From positions 248,001 through 312,000 of the forward strand of contig CAVTAR010000004.1 of NCBI GenBank assembly GCA_963732775.1: DNA of 64,000 bases, read 5' to 3'. The notes beneath the pieces are model-generated. The model was not told the origin of the DNA. It made no database searches and worked only from the letters and a program-made list of their open reading frames with translations. This document shows, one piece after another, positions 17,444-25,262 of this stretch (the stretch's first letter is position 1; each line of letters opens with the position of its first letter). The stretch comes from CAVRQM01 sp963732775 (GTDB lineage: Bacteria > Pseudomonadota > Alphaproteobacteria > Acetobacterales > Acetobacteraceae). A program made the position numbers and the translations under genes.

Positions 17444-18121
17444 GTGCCATCCCTCCCATCCCAGCCCGCCCTGCTGGACCTCTCGCGCCAGTTCGGCCTG
17501 ATCTGGACCATGCTGACCCGCGGCCTCGGCCTCTGGGAATCGCGCGAGCGATCGAGCCCGCTGCCGGGGCTGGCCTACCGCCGGGCCAGCCGCCTGGTCG
17601 CCCGCCTGCAAGCCCTCCTCGCCCTGCTCGCCGCCGGCCGCCTGCCCCGAGTGCATCCTCCCCGGCCGCCCCGGCCGCCCCGCCCGCCCAGCCCGGCACC
17701 AGCCGCCGACGCCGAAGCTCCGCCCCCGGAGGCGGCCCCGCCAAGACCGCCGCGCCTGCCGCGCCGGGTCGGCTGGCTGATGGCCCGCGGCATCGAGATC
17801 CGCTGGGCCGCAGGGCCATTCCGGCACTGGCTGCAGGACCCGCAGGTGCAAGCCTTGCTGGCCCAGGTGCCGCAGGCCCGCAGGCCGCTGGCCGCCCTGT
17901 GCCGGATGCTCGCCATCCCGCCCTGGCCGCACCCACCCGACGGCCCGCTCCCCCAGCCGAAGCCCCGGGTGAGGAAGCCGAGGCCGAAGAAGCCCCGGCG
18001 GCCGACCCTGGCCGAGGACTGGGCGGCCTGCTGGCACCACCGCTGCATCGAGACCGACAGCGGCTTCGTCGATCCCAAGCGCCGTCCGTGGTGGATGCCG
18101 CCGCTGTCCAAGCGGCGATGA
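17444..18121 (+). CDS. Conserved proline-rich protein, unknown function
   Basis: About 225 aa if begun at GTG 17444; upstream in-frame sequence runs antisense into the thioredoxin gene and is unlikely to be coding. The N-terminal part (IWTMLTRGLGLWESRERS, then a leucine-rich helix) and the C-terminal part (RHWLQDPQVQALLAQVPQARR, a Pro/Lys-rich stretch, WWMPPL) are well structured, joined by a long Pro/Arg linker. I recall proteins of this layout in Acetobacteraceae as hypothetical proteins, with no known role. Codon usage matches the neighbours. It lies just before rpoN in the same direction. The start is uncertain. Confidence 0.6.
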   Translation: MPSLPSQPALLDLSRQFGLIWTMLTRGLGLWESRERSSPLPGLAYRRASRLVARLQALLALLAAGRLPRVHPPRPPRPPRPPSPAPAADAEAPPPEAAPPRPPRLPRRVGWLMARGIEIRWAAGPFRHWLQDPQVQALLAQVPQARRPLAALCRMLAIPPWPHPPDGPLPQPKPRVRKPRPKKPRRPTLAEDWAACWHHRCIETDSGFVDPKRRPWWMPPLSKRR

Positions 18122-18143
18122 GGCGAGCGCCCCTGGCCACGCC

Positions 18144-18170
18144 CATTTCATTACGATTACATTACAAATG
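18144..18170 (+). promoter_or_regulatory. AT-rich promoter-like stretch before rpoN
   Basis: A local run of AT-rich sequence (ttcattacgattacattaca region) in an otherwise very GC-rich window, about 100 bases before rpoN. A TACAAA near 18163 could serve as a -10 element, but I see no clean -35 partner. Confidence 0.3.
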
Positions 18171-18269
18171 CCGTAGCGCCCCACATCCTGCACGATTCTT
18201 GCTTGCCATCGCGCCCGCTTGAGGATCGACTCGCGCGACCGTCCGTCGTTCCCCTGAAGCGCACCCCGC

Positions 18270-19802
18270 ATGGCCCTCGGCCCCCGCCTCGACCTCCGCC
18301 AGTCGCAATCGCTCGTGATGACGCCGCAACTGCGGCAGGCGATCCAGTTGCTGCAGTTCTCCAACCTCGAGGTCGCGGCCTTCGTCGAGGAGGAGCTGGA
18401 GCGCAACCCGCTGCTCGACCGCGACGAGCGCGCGGGCGACGATGCCTTCGGCCGCGAGCTGCCGGCGCCCGACCAGCTGACCTTGCAGCGGGCCGAGCCC
18501 ACCGGGGCCGCCGACGGCTTCGTCGACGCGCCGGACCCGCCCGACGCGGCCGAGCTCGCGCGCTCGGGCGAACTGTCCAGCTCGGCCGCCGAGCCGCTCG
18601 ACGCCGCGCACGCCGAGCCGTACGATGTCGGCGGCGCCGGCGACGGCTACGCCGAGCCGCGCATCGGCGGCGGCGGCGGCGAGGACGACCCGCGCGGCAT
18701 CGAGGACTACGCCCCGGCCCGGGCCACCTTGCGCGAGCACCTGGGCCAGCAGATCCGCCTCGCCTTCGCCGACCCCGCCGACCGGCTGGTCGCCGGGCAG
18801 CTGCTGGCAGCACTCGACCCCTCCGGCCGCCTCGGCGTGGCGCCCGAGGAGGTCGCGGTCGCGCTGGGCGCCAGCCTCGCGCGCATCGAGGCGGTACGGG
18901 CGCGCATGCTGCGCTTCGAGCCGGTCGGCATGTTCGCCCGCAGCCTGCGCGAATGCCTCGCGGTGCAGCTGGCCGAGCGCGACCGGCTCGACCCGGCGAT
19001 GGCAGCGCTGCTCGACAATCTCGACCTGCTGGCCAGCCGCGACCTGCGCCGGCTGATGCTGGTGTGCGAGGTCGACCACGCCGACCTGCTCGACATGATC
19101 GCCGAGCTGCGCCGGCTCGACCCGAAGCCGGGCGCCGCGTTCGATGCCATGCCGCTGATCCCGGTGGTGCCCGACGTGCTGATGCGCGCCGCCCCGGATG
19201 GCGCCTGGGTGCTGGAGCTGAACCCCGAGACGATGCCGCGCGTGCTGGTCAACCAGCGCTTCTCGACGCGCGTCCTGGGCAAGTCGTCGCGCGACGACCG
19301 CGCGTTCGTGGCCGAGAAGCTGCAGACGGCGCACTGGCTGGTGAAGTCGCTGCAGCAGCGGGCGCAGACCATCCTGCGCGTCTCCGCCGAGATCGTGCGC
19401 CAGCAGGACGGCTTCTTCCGCGGCGGCGTGGGCCATCTGCGCCCGCTGATCCTGCGCGACATCGCGGCCGCCGTGGAGCTGCACGAGAGCACCATCAGCC
19501 GGGTGACGGCGAACAAGTACATCGCCACCCCGCGCGGCAACTTCGAGCTGAAGTACTTCTTCACCACCGCCATCCAGTCCAGCAGCGGCGGCGAGAGCCA
19601 TAGCGCCGAGGCGGTGCGCTGGCGCATCCGCGCGATGGTGGCCGCCGAGACCGCCGCGGCGGTCCTGTGCGACGACGCGATCGTGGCGACGCTGCGCCGG
19701 GAGGGCGTGGACATCGCCCGCCGGACCGTGGCCAAATACCGCGATGCGCTGCGCATCCCCAGTTCGGTGCAGCGCAAACGGGAGAAGGCCGTGCCGGAGT
19801 GA
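18270..19802 (+). CDS. rpoN: RNA polymerase sigma-54 factor
   Basis: A 510-aa sigma-54. Region I is glutamine and leucine rich (RQSQSLVMTPQLRQAIQLLQ) and binds the activator. An acidic region II follows. The core-binding domain spans about 150-330, the helix-turn-helix lies near ESTISRVTANKYI (about 410-420), and the C-terminal RpoN box reads ARRTVAKYRDALRIP near residue 483, reaching the -24 promoter element. Length and order are normal. hpf follows in the same direction, the usual rpoN-hpf arrangement in proteobacteria. A class of sigma-54 promoters with enhancer-binding activators must exist elsewhere; none is encoded here. Confidence 0.97.
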   Translation: MALGPRLDLRQSQSLVMTPQLRQAIQLLQFSNLEVAAFVEEELERNPLLDRDERAGDDAFGRELPAPDQLTLQRAEPTGAADGFVDAPDPPDAAELARSGELSSSAAEPLDAAHAEPYDVGGAGDGYAEPRIGGGGGEDDPRGIEDYAPARATLREHLGQQIRLAFADPADRLVAGQLLAALDPSGRLGVAPEEVAVALGASLARIEAVRARMLRFEPVGMFARSLRECLAVQLAERDRLDPAMAALLDNLDLLASRDLRRLMLVCEVDHADLLDMIAELRRLDPKPGAAFDAMPLIPVVPDVLMRAAPDGAWVLELNPETMPRVLVNQRFSTRVLGKSSRDDRAFVAEKLQTAHWLVKSLQQRAQTILRVSAEIVRQQDGFFRGGVGHLRPLILRDIAAAVELHESTISRVTANKYIATPRGNFELKYFFTTAIQSSSGGESHSAEAVRWRIRAMVAAETAAAVLCDDAIVATLRREGVDIARRTVAKYRDALRIPSSVQRKREKAVPE

Positions 19803-19891
19803 CCGCCGTATCGAACGGGCGGCGCGCCGGCCGGCGGTCCCGAACCGAGCATGGCTGAGCGCCCGAGGGGAGGGCTCGCGGGAGCGGTCGG

Positions 19892-20506
19892 ATGCAACAT
19901 CACGGTGTCGGGCAAGCAGGTGGATCTGTCGGACGCGCTGCGGGTGCGGGTCTCGCACCAGCTGGAGACCATCGCCGGGAAATATTTCGATCATGCTCTG
20001 GAGGCCACGTCACCTTCAGCCGGGCGCGCAGCTTCTTCACCTGCGACATCAACGTCCATGCCGGGCGCGGGCTGACGCTGCGCGGCGAGGGCGAGGCCGA
20101 CGACGCCAACGGCGCCTTCGACGACGCGGCCGAGCACATCGCCAAGCGCCTGCGCCGCTACCGCCGCCGGGTGAACGACCACGCGCGCGACGCCGCGCAT
20201 CGCGAGCGCCCGGAGGCGGCGCGGCAATACGTGCTGCGCCAGGAGGACGAGCAGGAGCGGCCGGCCGGCGGCGGTGCCGCGCCCGCCGTGACCTATGCCA
20301 CCGTGGTGGCCGAGACCCACGCGGAGATCCTGCGCCTGTCGGTGGGCGACGCCGTGATGCACATGGATCTCGCCGACCAGCCGGTGCTGATGTTCCGCAA
20401 CAGCACCAACGGCGAGCTGAACGTGGTCTATCGCCGCAGCGACGGGCACATCGGCTGGATCGACCCGGCGGGCCGTCTGACCCTGCTGGCGCAGAAAGCG
20501 ACCTAG
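19892..20506 (+). CDS. hpf: Ribosome hibernation promoting factor (long form), two indels
   Basis: Long-form HPF of about 205 aa. Read from ATG 19892, one extra C near 19895 breaks the frame; without it the protein begins MNITVSGKQVDLSDALRVRV, the normal HPF start. A second break (one base missing near 20005) lies after KYFDHALEA, and the frame resumes with HVTFSRARSFFTCDINVHAG. The C-terminal dimerisation domain is intact (HMDLADQPVLMFRN, GHIGWIDP). It binds the 30S subunit and joins ribosomes into inactive 100S dimers. It lies downstream of rpoN and ends convergently on the DUF1150 gene, with both stops inside one CTAG. Confidence 0.88.
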   Translation: MQHHGVGQAGGSVGRAAGAGLAPAGDHRREIFRSCSGGHVTFSRARSFFTCDINVHAGRGLTLRGEGEADDANGAFDDAAEHIAKRLRRYRRRVNDHARDAAHRERPEAARQYVLRQEDEQERPAGGGAAPAVTYATVVAETHAEILRLSVGDAVMHMDLADQPVLMFRNSTNGELNVVYRRSDGHIGWIDPAGRLTLLAQKAT

Positions 20507-20750
20507 TGCACCAGAACCGGGCGCCATCTCGTGCTGCAGGATCGCGGCCACGGCGAGTTCCTGCTCGCCGGCAACCGCCATCGGCGTGCCGTCGGCGGCA
20601 TGGATCGCGTAGGCGCGGGTGCCGTTCATCATCACCGGCTTGACGTAGGCCATCTGCGACACGCCGAGACGCGCCAGCTGGTCGGTGGACAGGTGGCGGA
20701 TATCGACCGCGACGCACCGCGGCGGCTCCGGTCTCGTTGGGAGTATCCAT
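20503..20750 (-). CDS. DUF1150 family protein, frameshifted
   Basis: A small protein of about 80 aa from ATG 20750 (MDTPNETG). The conserved family segments are spread over three frames: VAVDIRHLSTDQLARLGVSQ, then MAYVKPVMMNGTRAYAIHAA and DGTPMAVAGEQELAVAAILQ, and a terminal HEMAPVLVH. Breaks are near 20715 and 20517 (one extra G). DUF1150 genes regularly sit beside small heat-shock protein genes in Rhodospirillales and relatives, as here with Hsp20 upstream in the same direction. Function unknown. The 133 bases before it show no clear feature. Confidence 0.75.
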
Positions 20751-20883
20751 CGTCATCTCTCCTGGCCACGCCGACATCCCGGCAACGGCAACGCGGGCGG
20801 GGCATCTGGTTCGCAGGCGCCACCCGTTCCGGGCGCCAGCGTCTTGTGTGTCCGGCCTCTTGCACCGACCGGACACCTAGCCT

Positions 20884-21336
20884 CTATCGGGCCACCCGCG
20901 CCGCGATGGTGGGCGTCTCCGGCGGCTCGGGTCGCTCGATGCGAATGGTCTTCACCCGCACCTCCGGCTGCGGCCGGGCCAGGTCGACGTGCAGCAGCCC
21001 GTTGTCGAGCCAGGCGCCCTTCACCTCGATGCCCTCGGCCAGCACGAAAGCCCGCTGGAACTGCCGTGCCGCGATGCCGCGGTGGATGAACACGCGGCCC
21101 TTGTCGTCGTCGGTCTGGCGGCCGCGGATCACCAGCTGGTTGTCTTCCTGCGTGATCTGCAGGTCGTCCATCGTGAACCCGGCGACGGCGAGCGTGATGC
21201 GCAGGCCGGACGGCCCGGTCTGCTCGATGTTGTAGGGCGGATACCCGTCGGACGAGGTCTTGGCCGCCCGCTCGAGCATCTGCTCGAGGTGGTCGAAGCC
21301 GAGGAACAGCGGTGACGTGAAGACGCGGGTGGTCAT
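20884..21336 (-). CDS. Small heat shock protein (Hsp20/IbpA type)
   Basis: A 150-aa chaperone from ATG 21336, preceded by an AGGAGGAG ribosome site; upstream in-frame codons run through that site and are excluded. The N-terminus (TTRVFTSPLFLGFDHLEQML) is the IbpA-type motif. The alpha-crystallin domain spans about 38-130 with YPPYNIEQTG, ITQEDNQLVIRG and the A-x3-N-G-L-L element WLDNGLLHVDL. The C-terminal tail lacks a clear I-x-I but has IRIERPEPPE. It holds unfolding proteins under stress and forms large oligomers in the cytoplasm. DUF1150 follows 133 bases downstream. Confidence 0.93.
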   Translation of the reverse strand: MTTRVFTSPLFLGFDHLEQMLERAAKTSSDGYPPYNIEQTGPSGLRITLAVAGFTMDDLQITQEDNQLVIRGRQTDDDKGRVFIHRGIAARQFQRAFVLAEGIEVKGAWLDNGLLHVDLARPQPEVRVKTIRIERPEPPETPTIAARVAR

Positions 21337-21471
21337 CGGGCGGCTCCTCCTGCGAGCGAAGCGTGGGTCGCGGGCCCCGATTGCGGCGACCCGGCCCGAC
21401 CGCCGTGATGTTGGCGATTCAGGCACGACGTTTGCAAGGCCGGGCCTGCAGCGTCGCTACGATCCTGCCGC

Positions 21472-22056
21472 ATGAGCACGGCACCTGTCCAGCAGCCTGC
21501 TCCGGCAGTACGCCCGATGCGCGGGCGCGCAGACCCTGCCGATCCTGATGGCGCCGCACCCGATGCCTGAAGGCGAAGGCCCGCCCGGTCGGCCCGGCGA
21601 CGGCGAGACCCGGTCCGCGCACTGGTGCCGCGCATGTTCGCGACGATGTACCGCGCGCCCGGCATCGGCCTGGCGGCGCCGCAGGTGGGCAGCCGGCTGC
21701 GGCTCGCGGTGGTCGATCTGATGCCGGACAACGCAGCGACGCCGATCGTGCTGGTCAATCCCGAGGTCGTCGCCGTCAGCCAGGAACTGGCGACCCGCGA
21801 GGAGGGCTGCCTGTCGCTGCCCGGCCAGTATGCCGACGTGACCCGCCCGGCGCGGGTGCAGGTGCGCTATCAGGACCTGACCGGCGCGCGGCGGGAGATC
21901 GAGGCCGAAGGGCTGCTCGCCGCCTGCCTGCAGCACGAGATCGACCATCTCGACGGCGTGCTGTTCGTCGATCATCTGTCGGTGCTGAAGCGCAACATGA
22001 TGCTGCGCCGGCTGGCCAAGGAGCTGCGCCAGAAGGCGGCCGAAGCGGGCACCTAG
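21472..22056 (+). CDS. def: Peptide deformylase, N-terminal part frameshifted
   Basis: Removes the N-formyl group from new proteins. The C-terminal 143 aa (from 21625) are intact and carry all three metal-site motifs: GIGLAAPQVG, EGCLSLPG and QHEIDHLDG. The N-terminal part can be pieced together from other frames (LPILMAPHPM near 21540, then LKAKARPVGP), with breaks near 21567 and around 21595-21615. The ATG at 21472 is the most likely start. It lies 15 bases before fmt, the classical def-fmt pair. As def is normally essential, the breaks are most simply read as sequence errors. Confidence 0.85.
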
Positions 22057-22070
22057 CGTGGCGCACGGCG

Positions 22071-22988
22071 ATGCGGCTCGCGTTCATGGGCAGCCCGGAC
22101 TTCGCCGTCCCGCGTTGCGGGCGCTGCACGCGGCCGGGCACGAGATCGCCGCGGTGTATTGCCAGCCGCCCCGGCCGGCCGGGCGCGGCCAGCGCGAGCA
22201 GCGCTGCCCGGTCCACGAGGCGGCGCAGGCACTCGGCCTGCCAGTGCGCACGCCGGCGCAGCCTGCGGCGCGACGCCGCAGGCGCAGGCAGGACTTCGCG
22301 GCGCTCGACCTCGACGCGGCGGTGGTCGCGGCCTACGGCCTGATCCTGCCGCCAGACATGCTGGCCGCCCCGCGCCGCGGCTGCCTGAACATCCACGCGA
22401 GCCTGCTGCCGCGCTGGCGCGGCGCGGCGCCGATCCAGGCCGCCGATCCTGGCCGGGCGATGCCGCGAGCGGCGTCACCATCATGCAGATGGAGGCGGGG
22501 CTGGACACCGGCCCGATGCTGCTGCGCGGCGAGGTCGCGCTCGGCCCGCGCGCCACCGCCAGCGGACTGCACGACGACCTGGCCGGGCTCGGCGCCGCGC
22601 CTGATCCTGCGCGCACTCGACGAGGCGCCGCCGCCGGTCGCCGCAGCCGGCCGAGGGCGCCACCTATGCCGCGCAAGCTCACGCGCGAGGACGGACGGCT
22701 CGACTGGTCGCGCGACGCGGCCGCGCTCGACCGCCAGGTGCGCGCGCTCAACCCGTGGCCGGGCACCTTCACCACGCTGGCGGGCGTGCTGCTGAAAGTG
22801 CTGGAGGCCGAACCGGAGCCCGCCGCGGGCACGCCGGGCACGCTCCTCGATGACCCCGGCTGCTGGTGGCGTGCGGCGAGGGCGCGCTGCGGCTGACTGC
22901 GGGTGCAGCTCGCCGGCCGGGCGGCGATGGCGGCGGATGCCTTCCTGCGCGGGCGCATCCGGTCCCGCCCGGCACCCGCCTCGGCTGA
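22071..22988 (+). CDS. fmt: Methionyl-tRNA formyltransferase, several frameshifts
   Basis: Formylates initiator methionyl-tRNA with 10-formyl-THF. The start MRLAFMGSPDFAVP at 22071 is typical. After a missing G near 22107 the frame resumes as ALRALHAAGHEIAAVYCQ. The catalytic region is present (LNIHASLLPRWRGAAPIQ, and ASGVTIMQMEAGLDTGPM in another frame), as is the C-terminal domain (KLTREDGRLDWSRDA, RALNPWPGTFT). I count breaks near 22107, 22450, 22590-22660, 22865, 22900 and 22965. The last frame ends GTRLG at 22988, where TGATG joins it to truA. All conserved blocks survive in order, so the gene is probably intact in the organism. Confidence 0.82.
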
Positions 22989-23791
22989 TGCCGCGCTATG
23001 CCCTGCTGCTGGAATATGACGGCGCCGGGTTCGTCGGCTGGCAGCGGCAGGCCAACGGGCGGTCGCTGCAAGCAGGTGCTGGAGGACGCGGCCGCGCAGC
23101 TGAATGGCGGCGCGCCGGTCGCGAGCATCGTCGCCGGGCGCACCGACGCCGGGGTCCACGCCGCGGGCCAGGTGGCGCATATCGACCTGCCGCGCGGCCT
23201 GCCGCCGAACGCGTGCGCGACGCGCTGAACTTCCACATGAGGCCGCATCCGGTCGTGGTGCTGCCGCGGCCGTCGGTCGCCGGCGATTGGAGCGCGCGGT
23301 TCTCCGCCGATCGGCCGCGCCTACCGCTACCGCATCCTCAACCGCCGCGCCCGTCCGGCGCTGCTGGCCGGCCGCGTCTGGCACGTCGCCGCGCGCCGCT
23401 CGACGCGGCGGCGATGCACGCGGCGGCGCAGGCGCTGCTCGGGCGGCACGACTTCACCTCGTTCCGCGCCGCCGCCTGCCAGGCGAAGTCGCCGGTCCGC
23501 ACGCTCGACCGGCTGGACGTCGCGCGGGCGGCGACATGATCGAGGTCGCGGCCGAGGCGCGCAGCTTCCTGCACCACCAGGTCCGCAACATCGTCGGCAC
23601 GCTGAAGCTGGTCGGCGACGGCCGCTGGCCGGTGGCGCGGGTCGCCGCAGGCGCTGGCCGCGCGCGACCGCGCCGCCGCCGGCCCGACCGCGCCGGCCGA
23701 GGGGCTGACGCTGCTGGCGGTGTGCTATCCTCACTCGCCGTTCCCGGCGGATTGGGCCGCCAGCGCGCCGTACGCTACGGTCGCACGGTGA
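22988..23791 (+). CDS. truA: tRNA pseudouridine synthase A, several frameshifts
   Basis: Modifies positions 38-40 of tRNA anticodon stems. ATG at 22988 overlaps the fmt stop. Blocks in order: MPRYALLLEYDGAGFVGWQR, QVLEDAAAQLNGG, the catalytic Asp in AGRTDAGVHA, RVRDALNFHMRPHPVVVL, ALLGRHDFTSFRAAACQAKS, FLHHQVRNIVGTL and a terminal CYPHSPFPADW. They lie in different frames, with breaks near 23068 (an extra A in ctgcaagcag), 23215, 23320, 23390, 23530 and 23650. The final stop TGA at 23789-23791 overlaps the GTG of the LysR gene. It forms a translation-related unit with def and fmt. Confidence 0.82.
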
Positions 23792-24721
23792 TCGACAAGC
23801 TGGAGTATCTGCTCGCCCTCGCCCAGGGAGCGCCATTTCGGCCGCGCCGCCACCACCTGCGGCATCACCCAGCCCACCTTCTCCGCCGGGATCAAGCAGC
23901 TCGAGGAGAGCTTCGGCACCCTGCTGGTGGAGCGCGGCTCCCGCTTCCGCGGCTTCACCGAGGCCGGCGAGCGGGTACTGGGCTGGGCGCGCAGGATCGT
24001 CGGCGACACGCGCGCGATGCAGCAGGACGTGGCGGCCCTGCATCGCGCATTGTCCGGGCGGCTGCGCATCGCCGCCATCCCGACCGCCATGCCGATGCTG
24101 ACGCGGCTCACGCTGGCCTTCTCGCGCCGCCACCCGGAGGTGCGCATCGTCATCGTCTCGCGCACGTCCGAGGAGATCCTCGGCCAGCTCGAGAACCTCG
24201 ATGCCGACGCCGGCGTGTCCTACCTCGACAACGAGCCGCTGCACGGGATGCTGGCCACGCCGCTGTTCCGCGAGCGGCTGTGCCTGGTGTGCGCCGCCGG
24301 CACGCCGCTGGCCGAGCGCGCCACGGTCACCTGGGCCGAGCTCGGCACCCGGCGGCTGTGCCTGCTGACGCCGGACATGCAGAACCGCCGCATCATCGAC
24401 CGCGCGCTCGCCGCCGCCGGGGTGGCGCCGACGATCGCGCTGGAATCGGACTCGATGCTGGCCCTGCTGGCGCATCTGCGCACCGGCGCCTGGGACAGCG
24501 TGCTGCCGGAGCACTGGGTGGAGACGCTGGGCCGACAGCCAGACGTGCGCACCATCCCGATCGAGGCGCCGGCGCTCGTCACCACGGTGGGCCTCGTGGT
24601 GCCGCCGCGCGACCCGCCCTCGGCGCTGGCCGCAGCCCTCATGGCCGAGGCGGCCCGGCTGGAGGTGGCCCGGCTGGAGGTGGGGCGACTGGAAGTGGGG
24701 CGGCTCGATCGGGTTTCCTGA
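23788..24721 (+). CDS. LysR-family regulator next to formate dehydrogenase, one frameshift
   Basis: About 310 aa from GTG 23788. The N-terminal winged helix reads IDKLEYLLALAQERHFGRAA and TCGITQPTFSAGIKQLEESF once an extra G near 23828 is removed. The effector domain runs from about residue 90 (GRLRIAAIPTAMPML) to the end. The last 20 residues are an unusual R-L-E-V repeat encoded by 15-base units. It lies 70 bases before fdsG in the same direction. LysR regulators (FdsR type) control fds operons in several proteobacteria, so regulation of the downstream operon is inferred; formate or a C1 intermediate would be the natural effector. Confidence 0.82.
24656..24709 (+). repeat. 15-base tandem repeat in the 3' end of the LysR gene
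   Basis: Three 15-base units (24656-24670, 24671-24685, 24686-24700) plus a partial fourth, each encoding R-L-E-V-A/G. Units differ by one to three bases. Confidence 0.85.
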
Positions 24722-24743
24722 TGGGCTGTTGGGCAGTGCGGCG

Positions 24744-24772
24744 TTGATTGCCCTCTCGGCAGTGACCATAAG
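24744..24772 (+). promoter_or_regulatory. Likely sigma-70-type promoter of the fds operon
   Basis: TTGATT at 24744-24749, a 17-base spacer and CATAAG at 24767-24772, giving 5/6 and 4/6 matches to consensus. It lies 20 bases before fdsG ATG 24792, in the gap after the LysR gene. Confidence 0.5.
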
Positions 24773-24791
24773 CCCGGTCGGAGGTTCGTTC

Positions 24792-25262
24792 ATGGCCGAG
24801 GTGCTCGACTTCGATGCGGCGCGGATCGACGCGGTGATCGCCCGCTTCAGCGGCCTGCCGGGTGCAATGCTGCCGATGCTGCACGCCTTGCAGGAGGCGC
24901 TCGGCTGCGTGCCGGAACAGGCGGTGCCGCGCATCGCGCACGCGCTGAACCTGAGCCGCGCCGAGGTCCATGGGGTGGTGACGTTCTATCACGACTACCG
25001 CCGCCTGCCGCCCGGGCGCCACGTGGTGAAGCTGTGCCAGGCCGAGGCGTGCCAGGCCATGGGCAGCCGCGAGCTGACGCGGCACGCGGAGCGCGCCCTG
25101 GGCGTGACGCTGGGGGCCACCACGCCCGACGGGCGGGTGACGCTGGAGCCGACCTACTGCCTGGGCCTGTGCGCGACCGCGCCGTCTGCAATGGTAAACG
25201 GCAAGCTGATGGGCCGGGCGAGCGCGGCGAGACTCGACCGCGCGCTCGGGGCATTGGCATGA
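24792..25262 (+). CDS. fdsG: NAD-dependent formate dehydrogenase gamma subunit
   Basis: A 156-aa NuoE-like [2Fe-2S] protein. ATG 24792 has a GGAGG ribosome site and gives the family's usual length; an upstream in-frame ATG at 24729 would overlap the promoter. Cysteines for the cluster lie in CQAEACQAMG and CLGLCATAPSAMV. It belongs to the soluble, cytoplasmic FdsGBA complex that oxidises formate to CO2 and reduces NAD+. FdsG receives electrons on a side branch near the FMN of FdsB. Its stop overlaps the fdsB start by 4 bases (ATGA). First gene of the operon. Confidence 0.95.
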   Translation: MAEVLDFDAARIDAVIARFSGLPGAMLPMLHALQEALGCVPEQAVPRIAHALNLSRAEVHGVVTFYHDYRRLPPGRHVVKLCQAEACQAMGSRELTRHAERALGVTLGATTPDGRVTLEPTYCLGLCATAPSAMVNGKLMGRASAARLDRALGALA

